Origin: Bacteroidales bacterium
GTDB taxonomy: Bacteria > Bacteroidota > Bacteroidia > Bacteroidales > UBA932
NCBI GenBank assembly: GCA_017469845.1
Contig: JAFUFP010000023.1
Location: 1-43,782 of the forward strand
DNA: 43,782 nt
Direction of reading: 5' to 3'
The notes beneath the pieces are model-generated. The model did no database searches and had not been told where the DNA came from. It saw only the letters and a list, made by a program, of their open reading frames with translations. The translations under genes were made by a program, and so were the position numbers. Below, piece by piece: positions 1 to 7,090 of the stretch (positions within the stretch are counted from its first letter, which is position 1; each line of letters opens with the position of its first letter).

Positions 1-2151
1 TGCAGGCCTATTATCGAACTAATCCGGACCGTCAGCCCTAACCTGGAGGCAGTGGGGACTCTCAAAGAGGGCGGCCAGCAGGTCTTTTACAAAGAAGGAG
101 ACAAGGAATCGGCAATTACCATTCCCTACGCGCAAATTGACAGCTCCATGCTATCGGTCTTCCCTTTCGAATGGGTAGAAGGGTCAGCAAAGGAGTTTAC
201 TACCAGAGGAACGGCTATTCTCAATGAGGCCTTTGCCCAGATGATTTTTGGTGAAGAGAGCGCCGTGGGCAAATTGCTTTTGACAGGAGACAGCGACCAG
301 TACCGCATCATCGGCGTTTTCAAAAATACGCCCCGCAACTATAGCATGCACTACGGCATCATTGCGAATATGGGAGACTGGTTCTTGCACGAAGGAAACG
401 AATGGTCTTTTTCGGCTTACCTCAAACTGTATAACCCCGCCCAAGTTCGGGAAACCGAATCCGCCATTCTGGATGCACTGGCGCCGGATTTATTTGAAGG
501 ATCCTCTGATGAAGAGATTGCAAAGTATCGCAAAGGATTCCGTCTCAGCAACTTGCATGACGCCCACTTTGAGCGAGACGTTCGGGCAAATATCGCCAGC
601 GCCAACAAGTCCATTACGATTTCTTTGGCGGCAATCGCTATCCTTCTGATCCTCATCGCCATTATTAACTTCATCAATTTCGCTTTCGCAGAGATTCCAT
701 TCCGCATCAAGAACATCAACACTCGGAAAGTGCTTGGAGAGAGCCGAGGCTCTATGATCAGACGCCAACTGATGCATGCCGGATTGATTGCTTTGGTGGC
801 CTTCGCCATTGCTGCTCTCATCATGCATGTTATCGCCGGAACTTCCTGGGCATCCTATGTGTCGGATAGTATTGCACTGAAGGATAATGTCGGAATCCTG
901 ATTCTGATGCTGGGCATCGCCTTACTCTCTGCCATAGTTGCCGGTATTGCTCCAGCACTCTATTCCACGGCTCAGCCTGCCGCGCTTGTGCTGAAGGGCT
1001 CTTACGCGATGAGCGTGAAAGGAAAGGCACTGCGCAATGTCCTGGTAGGCCTCCAGTTTGTGCTGTCGTTCCTCTTCATCCTGATGGCACTGTACGTTCA
1101 AGTGCAGACCAAGTTCATGATTAACAAAGACATGGGCTTTCCGCAGGAAAATGTCCTGCAGGTCTGGTGCGGATATCCCGCAGGTGCTGCGCATGAACCG
1201 CTGAAGGACAAACTGTTGCAGAATCCGTCCATCACGGATGTCACTTTCTCCGACAATACGATTGTCTCCGACCAGAAAATGGGCTGGGGCAGGACCGTTG
1301 ACGGAGCGCAGATTTTCATGGAGGTGCTCCCCGTCACCGAAGATTTCCTGCGGTTCTTCGACCTTCAGATCATGGACGGACGCGACTTCCAGCAGTCGGA
1401 TAATCAAAGTGAAACGGGCTGTATGATTGCCAATGAGACATTTATACAGATGTATCCTCAGTTCCATGTGGGCAGTCTGGTCGGAGGGCATGTGGGCGAT
1501 ACCGAGATTGTTGGCATCGTGAAGGACTTCAATTTCAAGAGTCTACAGCATGCGATGGGGCCTCTGGTACTGCTGAACTGGGGAAAGACGCAATGGAGGG
1601 ACTTCAGCTTTATGTATATAAAGACGGCTCCCGGAACCAACTTCAAGGAAGTTTCCGACTACATCAAAGAAGCGGTACGCACTTTTGACTCTACTCGTGA
1701 ACCGGACCAGATTGAAGTCCGGCACCTGGACGAATGGATTGAGAACATGTACCAAAGTGAACAGTCGCTGGGGAAACTCATTACCATCGCCTCCCTTGTG
1801 GCCCTGCTGATTGCCATCATCGGAATCATCGGCCTGGTATTCTTTGAAACGCAGTTCATCCGTAAGGAGATTGCCTTGCGTCGCGTCAACGGGGCTACGG
1901 TGGGCAGCATCCTCCAGATGATCAATAAGAAATACCTCATTATGGCTGGTGCGAGTTTCGTAATCGCAGCGCCAATGGCCTACTGGCTGATGGCCGCATG
2001 GCGGAAAGGTTTTGCCTATCAGGCTCACGTCCCGGTATGGATCTTCCTTGTGGCGCTGATTGCAGTCGCTGCTATTACCCTGGCCGTCGTCACCCTCCAA
2101 AGCTGGAGAGCGGCCAATGCAAACCCTGTGGAGTCTTTGAAGAATGAGTAG
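1..2151 (+). CDS. ABC transporter permease, MacB/FtsX type (5' end missing)
   Basis: The frame is open from base 1, so the gene starts upstream of the window; the GTG at 52 is internal. The visible 716 residues hold the two-part architecture of Bacteroidota MacB-like permeases: a periplasmic MacB_PCD-like stretch, a first FtsX block of about three membrane segments (bases about 620-1000), a further membrane segment near 1040-1100, a second periplasmic domain, and a final FtsX block (about 1770-2110). The C-terminus ends in NPVESLKNE, a tail typical of this family. With the ATPase at 3172 it probably forms an exporter or mechanotransmission complex in the inner membrane. The substrate cannot be told from sequence. 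Its paralogue at 3852-6137 has the same layout. Confidence 0.88.
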   Translation, partial: CRPIIELIRTVSPNLEAVGTLKEGGQQVFYKEGDKESAITIPYAQIDSSMLSVFPFEWVEGSAKEFTTRGTAILNEAFAQMIFGEESAVGKLLLTGDSDQYRIIGVFKNTPRNYSMHYGIIANMGDWFLHEGNEWSFSAYLKLYNPAQVRETESAILDALAPDLFEGSSDEEIAKYRKGFRLSNLHDAHFERDVRANIASANKSITISLAAIAILLILIAIINFINFAFAEIPFRIKNINTRKVLGESRGSMIRRQLMHAGLIALVAFAIAALIMHVIAGTSWASYVSDSIALKDNVGILILMLGIALLSAIVAGIAPALYSTAQPAALVLKGSYAMSVKGKALRNVLVGLQFVLSFLFILMALYVQVQTKFMINKDMGFPQENVLQVWCGYPAGAAHEPLKDKLLQNPSITDVTFSDNTIVSDQKMGWGRTVDGAQIFMEVLPVTEDFLRFFDLQIMDGRDFQQSDNQSETGCMIANETFIQMYPQFHVGSLVGGHVGDTEIVGIVKDFNFKSLQHAMGPLVLLNWGKTQWRDFSFMYIKTAPGTNFKEVSDYIKEAVRTFDSTREPDQIEVRHLDEWIENMYQSEQSLGKLITIASLVALLIAIIGIIGLVFFETQFIRKEIALRRVNGATVGSILQMINKKYLIMAGASFVIAAPMAYWLMAAWRKGFAYQAHVPVWIFLVALIAVAAITLAVVTLQSWRAANANPVESLKNE

Positions 2152-2177
2152 GCTTCATAAGCACGATTAAACATAAA
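2149..2177 (+). repeat. 29-bp direct repeat, copy 1, starting at the permease stop codon
   Basis: The 29 bases starting with the TAG stop (TAGGCTTCATAAGCACGATT...) are identical to 6135-6163, which starts at the stop codon of the second permease. Coding sequence upstream of the two stops is not identical, so the identity begins abruptly at the stop. Confidence 0.9.
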
Positions 2178-2192
2178 TACTTTCTATCCGGA

Positions 2193-2226
2193 TGCCAGGC
2201 GGGGCCTGGGAAGGTCCTGCCTGGCA
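2193..2226 (+). other. Strong RNA hairpin between permease and lipoprotein
   Basis: TGCCAGGC (2193-2200) pairs with GCCTGGCA (2219-2226). The stem extends inward by six more pairs, including two G-U, around the loop TGGGAA. No T-run follows, so a simple intrinsic terminator is not supported. It lies in the leader of the lipoprotein gene, followed by a purine stretch containing AGGAGG. It could be an mRNA processing or stability element. Confidence 0.5.
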
Positions 2227-2297
2227 GAAGGAGGAGAAAAAAGAACTTTTCAGGCAAGATTTCGCACATTCGTGCGTTTAATAAGAAAACGCAAACA

Positions 2298-2804
2298 ATG
2301 ATGAAGATATTGAAAACTGTTCTTTGCGCGGCGCTGCTGGTGGCAGGGCTGTGTGGGTGTGAGAAACAACTGATTCCTGAAATTAACCTGGCAGATAATC
2401 TGGAAGGAAGTTGGTTGAAGGTGCATCCGGAAGGAGTGCAGGATGCAGGGCTGGTGATCTGGACCTTCTCGACAATCAACAAAGAGAGCCAGGATCCGTA
2501 TATCCTGACAATATACGTATCTGATGTATTCTCCGGAGATTCGGAGGCAAAGTACATCTACCAGCAACATCAGAACGGCTATCCCGGAGTAGGCAGTTCC
2601 ACGCCGGAAATTTACCTCTTTGAACTGGACCACGACTTCATGCAAGAGGACAGGAAAGCGGCCTATACGCCCGCCGCACGGTACTATGTTAAGGAGTGCA
2701 GCAAGGACAAGCTGGTGCTCACGCGCGAAGAGGTGAATGTGGACGGGCCGAACCTGATCGAGGGCGATGTGACGTTCAGGAGGATGGGGCTGTTCACCAA
2801 GTAG
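2298..2804 (+). CDS. Small lipoprotein of unknown function
   Basis: The 168-residue product starts MMKILKTVLC and has a short hydrophobic segment ending in the lipobox LCGC, so it should be lipidated and exported. The mature part (about 148 residues) includes a lipocalin-like opening (NLEGSWLKV) and several short beta-prone stretches, consistent with a small beta-barrel or jelly-roll lipoprotein, but no family is recognised with confidence. It sits between an ABC permease and its likely ATPase in the same direction, which suggests a part in the exported complex or in envelope stress. In the otherwise similar downstream flank of the second permease this gene is absent. Confidence 0.75.
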   Translation: MMKILKTVLCAALLVAGLCGCEKQLIPEINLADNLEGSWLKVHPEGVQDAGLVIWTFSTINKESQDPYILTIYVSDVFSGDSEAKYIYQQHQNGYPGVGSSTPEIYLFELDHDFMQEDRKAAYTPAARYYVKECSKDKLVLTREEVNVDGPNLIEGDVTFRRMGLFTK

Positions 2805-2836
2805 ATTCTTCGGATTTTAGCCTTAAAATGACAAAA

Positions 2837-2874
2837 CTGCCGTCATCACAAAGGAGGTGGCGGCAGTTTGTTTT
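2837..2874 (+). terminator. Rho-independent terminator, copy 1
   Basis: CTGCCGTCATC (2837-2847) pairs over 11 positions, two of them G-U, with GGTGGCGGCAG (2856-2866), followed by TTTGTTTT. On the other strand the stem is also followed by a T-rich stretch, so this copy may act in both directions. Confidence 0.75.
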
Positions 2875-3031
2875 CCCGGGCGCTTTCTCTTATCTGCTTC
2901 TACTCCAACCGGAGTTTTTCTTCGTGCCGTCCCAGTTAGTAAGTTCATTGTTGGAGCCACCTCCGCCACCCCCGATGCTGACACCACCTTTTCCTCCGGC
3001 AGCGAGCAATCCCTCGGGGCAACCGAGGGAG
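2837..3031. repeat. 195-bp direct repeat, copy 1 (terminator plus gene remnant)
   Basis: By eye 192 of 195 bases match 6176-6370. Read on the minus strand (stop at 2892-2890) it encodes a glycine-rich tail ending in KKNSGWSRSR, then the terminator. The repeat therefore looks like the 3' end of a lost minus-strand gene plus its terminator. A perfect 8-bp hairpin, TCCCTCGG/CCGAGGGA, lies at its right edge. Thirty bases of the same sequence recur at 11586-11615. Similar glycine-rich tails occur in Bacteroidales mobilisation proteins, but that identity is only a guess. Confidence 0.85.
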
Positions 3032-3068
3032 TGTAAAGTTCCTTTACAATGTGTAAAAGTACTTTACA
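3032..3068 (+). promoter_or_regulatory. Tandem palindromic operator upstream of the ABC ATPase gene
   Basis: Two inverted repeats lie side by side: TGTAAAGTTCCTTTACA (3032-3048) and TGTAAAAGTACTTTACA (3052-3068). Their centres, 3040 and 3060, are 20 bp apart, about two helical turns, as expected for cooperative binding of two repressor or activator dimers on one DNA face. They lie about 100 bp before the ATPase start. The regulator is not in the window. Confidence 0.65.
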
Positions 3069-3171
3069 GTTTTCACATATGACTTACTTTCTCAAACTAT
3101 TATGAATCTGCATTTTAGACAATATGGCTTGATGTTTGATTTGCTAGAATCCCGTGAACAACGCAATTACG

Positions 3172-3852
3172 ATGATAATAGTTTCCAACCTCTCAAAGAT
3201 CTTCCGCACGGAAGAAATCGAGACCACGGCCATCAACGGCGTATCCTTTGAAATCAAGGACGGCGAATTCGTCGCCATCATGGGCCCTTCCGGCTGCGGT
3301 AAGTCCACGCTGTTGAACATTCTGGGCCTGCTGGACAATCCCACCAGCGGATCGTATGAACTTCTGGGCACCGAAGTCGGCGGCCTGAAGGAGAAGGAGC
3401 GCACCAAGTTCCGCAAGGGCAACATCGGCTTTGTGTTCCAAAGCTTCAACCTCATCGACGAGCTCAATGTCTATGAGAACATTGAGCTGCCTCTGCGGTA
3501 TTTGAACATATCGGCCTCCGAGCGCAAGCGGAGAGTCACGGAAATCATGAAGCGGATGAACATCAGCCACCGGGCCCAGCACTTCCCGCAGCAGCTTTCC
3601 GGCGGTCAGCAGCAAAGGGTCGCCATCGCTCGTGCCGTGGTCGCCGGTCCGAAGCTGATACTTGCCGATGAACCGACCGGTAACCTCGACTCCAAGAACG
3701 GCAAGGAGGTGATGGACCTGCTGAAAGATCTGAATGCTGAGGGCACCACCATCGTCATGGTGACCCATAGCCAGAAGGACGCAGCCTGTGCCCAGCGCAC
3801 CATCAACCTGTTTGATGGTCAGATTGTAAGTGACGTAAAGAACGAGCTGTGA
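3172..3852 (+). CDS. ABC transporter ATP-binding protein, LolD/MacB type
   Basis: The 226-residue ATPase has Walker A GPSGCGKST, a Q-loop (VFQSFNLI), the signature LSGGQQQR, Walker B LILADEPTGNLD and the switch histidine in MVTHS. Length and the TGNLD motif are typical of the LolD/MacB/FtsE group that powers FtsX-fold permeases. The ATG at 3172 (MIIVSNLSKIF) is chosen over the GTG at 3154 because family members start just before this VSNLSK strand. The stop codon overlaps the next start as TGATG, giving translational coupling to the permease. It should energise that permease, and perhaps also the one at 1-2151. Confidence 0.95.
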   Translation: MIIVSNLSKIFRTEEIETTAINGVSFEIKDGEFVAIMGPSGCGKSTLLNILGLLDNPTSGSYELLGTEVGGLKEKERTKFRKGNIGFVFQSFNLIDELNVYENIELPLRYLNISASERKRRVTEIMKRMNISHRAQHFPQQLSGGQQQRVAIARAVVAGPKLILADEPTGNLDSKNGKEVMDLLKDLNAEGTTIVMVTHSQKDAACAQRTINLFDGQIVSDVKNEL

Positions 3853-6137
3853 TGAAATCTTATCTGAAATTCCTCTCCCGCAACAAACTCTACACCGTCA
3901 TCGAAGCGGTCGGGTTGGCTGTCAGTCTGGCGTTCGTCATCATCATCGGATCCTACGTATATCAGCAATGGGCGGTCACCAAGGAACACCCGGACCGGGA
4001 GAGAATATATGTACCCGGTTTGCCGGGATCTCCGGGACTCACCTACGGTTTCCCCGGGGCAATAACCGAAATTCCCGAGATAGAGTCGGTAGCCAAATTG
4101 TGCGTTGTCGCACCGACTTTCGGGAACAACGAGATCCTTTATGGCGAAGCTGTGGACAGGGCATTCTTTGACATGTTCCCAAGCTATCGTTTCGTCGAGG
4201 GGGACGCGGACGCGATATTGTCGAGTTCAAACGTAATCTTGTCTGAATCCTTCGCAAGAAAGCAGAATCTTTCCCTTGGAGACATCATTCAATTGAGTGG
4301 TGCCGATTACACCGTCGCAGCGATCATGGAAGACAGGCATGACACCATCATGTACCCATTTGATGTCATTCAGTCCGCCGATGTCTATAAGGACAGTTGG
4401 GAACCTTTCGACAATTTCGGGAGCACAATCTGCTTCATCAGGGTTCGACCCGGAACAGAACGTGAAGTTCTGTTCGACAAACTTGATGCGGTCTGCAAAA
4501 AGGTGTACCCAGACATCTACGGCCGCTCTTTCTTCGACCATCTGGAACTGACCCGCTATGACGAGTTGTTCTTCAAAGAGACGGAAAAAGCGTTCCGGCA
4601 CGGAGACCTTAAGACCATCCGTACTCTCATGCTTGTCGGACTGCTTCTACTGTTGTCGGCCATCTTCAATTATATCAATCTTTCAGTGGCGATGACCTCA
4701 AAGAGGGCGAAGGAAATGGCCGTAAGGCAACTCAACGGAGCATCCAAAGCGGGCATCATCGCCAAATACATCTCGGAATCCATCTTTTTCACCGCAATAT
4801 GTTTCGGCGCAGGACTCTTGATCGCGGAAGCGTTCTGCCCCGTTATGAACAGACTGCTCAGCTATCCTGATGTCCCTATCGAGGTGGCGTGGAGACCGGG
4901 CTATATCCTGGCATACGTGATCATCACAATTCTTGTGGGCGTCATCTGCGGCGTCATCCCGGCCGCCATGGCGGGACGTCACAACTCTCTTGAGATAATG
5001 AAAGGAGGCTACCGACGAAAGACAAAGATGGTTTTCAGCAAGATCTTCATAATTCTGCAAAACGTCTTGGCCATCATCATGATATCCTTGGCCATAGTCA
5101 TGGAAGCCCAGATGAGGAAGACGCAGAACCGGCCATTGCATTTCAATGCAGCGGACAAGTTCGACCTTTCCTTCATCACCATGGAGGACCAGACCCCTCT
5201 CAAGGATGCGCTCGAAGCCCTTCCGTGCGTGAAACGCATCGGCAAGTGCGCCGGAACTCCCGGCACCGTTACCGGAGGCCAATACAGCACAACGAGGGAC
5301 GGGCAGGACATCTTGTACAAAATCTACAGAATGGACAGCACGGCTTTCAGCATGTTCGAATTCGAAATCCTTGAAGACTTCAATGCCCCGCCCTTCAACA
5401 GCGTATGGTTCTCCGATGAGAGCGCCGCAGCTACAGGGTTCGATGAAGAGTACCATGACATAAGCGAACTGTCCGGAAGAACCAACGGCTGCGATGAATT
5501 GGCCGGCATCTTCAAGGCGTTCCCCACCAACAACGCCAACATGGGTGAAGAGGGACATGCCATCATTTCCGTAGTACGGACCGAGGACATCATGATAGGA
5601 AGTTTCGTGATCGAAACAACCGGAGACAGGAAGGAAGCCTATTCCAAAATCATGGAAGTTTACAACGATTTTGCGAAAGACCGTTTAGTAATCCTCAATT
5701 ACCCATCATGGATAGATGAAAGTATCGCCAAGGAGTGGGAACCCGCCAAAAGGAATATGCAACTTATAGAAATCTTCATGTTCCTTTCGATTCTGATCGC
5801 CCTGCTGGGCCTTCTTGCCATGAGCACCTATTATTCGGCAGAAAAGGCCCACGACATAGCAGTCCGCAAGGTCTTCGGAGGGACGGTAGAGTCAGAAACG
5901 AGGCGCTCGATCATGGACTATATGATTCTGGTGGGAATAGCTTGCGTAGTCGGTATCCCGATAGCGGTCTATGCAGCCCAAGAATATCTCAAGGATTTCA
6001 TATACAGGTTGGAAGGATACTGGTGGATTTTCGTTGCAGCCTCCTTTCTCACTTTCGCCATGGCTTTCGGAACCGTTCTTTGGCAGACATTGAAGGCGGC
6101 GAAGACCAATCCGGCAGTAGAGCTCAAGAAGGAATAG
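3852..6137 (+). CDS. ABC transporter permease, MacB/FtsX type
   Basis: The 761-residue protein begins MKSYLKFLSRNKLYT, a membrane anchor typical of Bacteroidota MacB-like permeases. Then come a periplasmic domain (about residues 40-250), an FtsX block (about 255-385), another anchor near 405-430, a second periplasmic domain, and a C-terminal FtsX block (about 640-750) ending TNPAVELKKE. The ATG at 3852 overlaps the ATPase stop, so the two products are probably made in equal amounts as one complex. The substrate is unknown; antimicrobial-peptide efflux and lipoprotein or cell-wall signalling are family roles. It is a paralogue of the truncated permease at the window start. Confidence 0.92.
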   Translation: MKSYLKFLSRNKLYTVIEAVGLAVSLAFVIIIGSYVYQQWAVTKEHPDRERIYVPGLPGSPGLTYGFPGAITEIPEIESVAKLCVVAPTFGNNEILYGEAVDRAFFDMFPSYRFVEGDADAILSSSNVILSESFARKQNLSLGDIIQLSGADYTVAAIMEDRHDTIMYPFDVIQSADVYKDSWEPFDNFGSTICFIRVRPGTEREVLFDKLDAVCKKVYPDIYGRSFFDHLELTRYDELFFKETEKAFRHGDLKTIRTLMLVGLLLLLSAIFNYINLSVAMTSKRAKEMAVRQLNGASKAGIIAKYISESIFFTAICFGAGLLIAEAFCPVMNRLLSYPDVPIEVAWRPGYILAYVIITILVGVICGVIPAAMAGRHNSLEIMKGGYRRKTKMVFSKIFIILQNVLAIIMISLAIVMEAQMRKTQNRPLHFNAADKFDLSFITMEDQTPLKDALEALPCVKRIGKCAGTPGTVTGGQYSTTRDGQDILYKIYRMDSTAFSMFEFEILEDFNAPPFNSVWFSDESAAATGFDEEYHDISELSGRTNGCDELAGIFKAFPTNNANMGEEGHAIISVVRTEDIMIGSFVIETTGDRKEAYSKIMEVYNDFAKDRLVILNYPSWIDESIAKEWEPAKRNMQLIEIFMFLSILIALLGLLAMSTYYSAEKAHDIAVRKVFGGTVESETRRSIMDYMILVGIACVVGIPIAVYAAQEYLKDFIYRLEGYWWIFVAASFLTFAMAFGTVLWQTLKAAKTNPAVELKKE

Positions 6138-6163
6138 GCTTCATAAGCACGATTAAACATAAA
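6135..6163 (+). repeat. 29-bp direct repeat, copy 2
   Basis: It is identical to 2149-2177 and again begins at the TAG stop of a permease gene. Here only 12 bases separate it from the 195-bp repeat, whereas in copy 1 the lipoprotein gene and its leader (about 660 bp) lie between them. Confidence 0.9.
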
Positions 6164-6175
6164 CACTATGTGAAT

Positions 6176-6213
6176 CTGCCGTCATCACTAAGGAGGTGGC
6201 GGCAGTTTGTTTT
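6176..6213 (+). terminator. Rho-independent terminator, copy 2
   Basis: It has the same 11-bp stem (CTGCCGTCATC with GGTGGCGGCAG) and TTTGTTTT tail as 2837-2874. It lies 38 bases after the second permease stop, so it should end the ABC transcript. The minus-strand side lacks a T-run here. Confidence 0.8.
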
Positions 6214-6370
6214 CCCGGGCGCTTTCTCTTATCTGCTTCTACTCCAACCGGAGTTTTTCTTCGTGCCGTCCCAGTTAGTAAGTTCATTGTTGGAGCCACC
6301 TCCGCCACCGCCGATGCTGACACCACCTTTTCCTCGGGCAGCGAGCAATCCCTCGGGGCAACCGAGGGAG
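6176..6370. repeat. 195-bp direct repeat, copy 2
   Basis: It matches 2837-3031 with three visible mismatches. On the minus strand it again encodes the glycine-rich tail remnant (stop at 6231-6229). Its right edge, after the CCGAGGGA hairpin arm, abuts the 3' end of the disrupted Schlafen-like gene, only seven bases from that gene's stop codon. Confidence 0.85.
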
Positions 6371-6586
6371 AGAGGGTTATTTCACTTTCTTTGCTATGAG
6401 CCACGAACCGGACTTCTTTCCACCTATCCGAAGAAGAACCCCGTTCCGTTTCAGAAATGCTATATCTCGATTGATAGTTGGCATCGATACATTGAAATGT
6501 GCCTTAATCGTGTCTGTCGTTATTCTATCATTTATCTCTATGAGAGAAAGTATCTCCTCCTGGCGTCGAGATAAAGAGACTATTTC

Positions 6587-6622
6587 TTTTCTATCATCTT
6601 TTCTATCATCTTTTCTATCATC
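6587..6622. repeat. Three tandem 12-bp repeats inside the Schlafen-like gene
   Basis: TTTTCTATCATC is repeated three times without change. On the minus strand it encodes a DDRK repeat that links the AlbA_2/helicase-like part to the HTH. The in-frame 12-bp unit could expand or contract by slippage without breaking the frame. Confidence 0.85.
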
Positions 6623-6952
6623 TTCAGTGACATCCAAGAACACCGGATGAATCGGTAAAGTCACCATAAACCAGGAATAGCTGTCATCAAACTCAAATCG
6701 AGCTTCAGGTGAGCCGTTATGCTCCATGGCGCGCTTGATAGTCGGGATCCCGGTCGATTTACCTTCGGTAATCTCCAACTCTTTGAAGAAATCCCCTATC
6801 CTTCGGTTCCGGTATTGACGGGGACGGACAAAACCCTTCGCGAAATCTTCAGGTTTCAAGGAACGGTCAGGACCGCCGGGATTGCTGATATACATCGCGT
6901 CGGGTTCAATCTCAATGGTAATCGGTTCCCTCTTCCGATAATCATAGTGGTA

Positions 6953-6958
6953 GAGGCA
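6953..6958. repeat. Target-site duplication, left copy (GAGGCA)
   Basis: GAGGCA lies directly outside the left inverted repeat and again directly outside the right one at 10483-10488. In the broken gene it reads TGCCTC (Cys-Leu), present once in the rebuilt frame. This fits a 6-bp staggered exchange by a tyrosine recombinase. Confidence 0.85.
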
Positions 6959-7054
6959 TTATGTAAAGCCTGATATTATGTCAAGCATTCGTTTCTCAGC
7001 TTGAATTCACGTGCGTTAAGGCCATAAACTTTACATAATCTGTTTACATAATAT
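6959..7054. repeat. RIT element left end with TTATGTAAAG repeats
   Basis: The end begins with TTATGTAAAG (6959-6968), followed by a variant, TTATGTCAAG, at 6976-6985. Two copies in opposite orientation follow: CTTTACATAA (7029-7038) and TTTACATAA (7043-7051). The inner boundary TTTACATAATAT (7043-7054) recurs in mirrored form at the right end (10371-10382). These are probably recombinase core and arm sites. Confidence 0.8.
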
Positions 7055-7090
7055 CTTTGTGTTTTGGGACTAAACCCAACACAAAATATT

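Larger units (their letters stand above)
6377..6958 (-). pseudogene. Schlafen/AlbA_2 (RecG-like) regulator, C-terminal part cut off by the RIT insertion
   Basis: This minus-strand segment encodes the last 193 residues of a RecG-like ATP-binding/HTH protein. It starts CLYHYDYRKREP, continues with the ISNPGGP and KSTGIPTI motifs usual in this family, then a DDRK tandem repeat, and ends in a winged-helix HTH (RQEEILSLI... TINRDIAFLKRNG). A product could restart only at the ATG at 6895. The missing N-terminal part is at 10483-11424. Joining the two at the shared 6-bp TGCCTC restores one frame (EEIVGN-CLYHYDYR) of about 505 residues, normal for the family. Confidence 0.9.

Noticed and set aside
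3032..3068. TGTAAAG/CTTTACA motifs seen as a remnant RIT end
   Set aside because: They share a 7-base core with the RIT terminal repeat, but lack the full TTATGTAAAG, any recombinase fragment and any target duplication. Their regular 20-bp spacing before a gene fits an operator better.
5735..6574. A 279-codon frame running through the end of the permease and the 195-bp repeat
   Set aside because: It is an out-of-frame reading of the permease, the terminator and the Schlafen remnant, with no single protein character.
6587..6622. CRISPR-like repeat
   Set aside because: The 12-bp units are contiguous without spacers and lie inside a coding frame.
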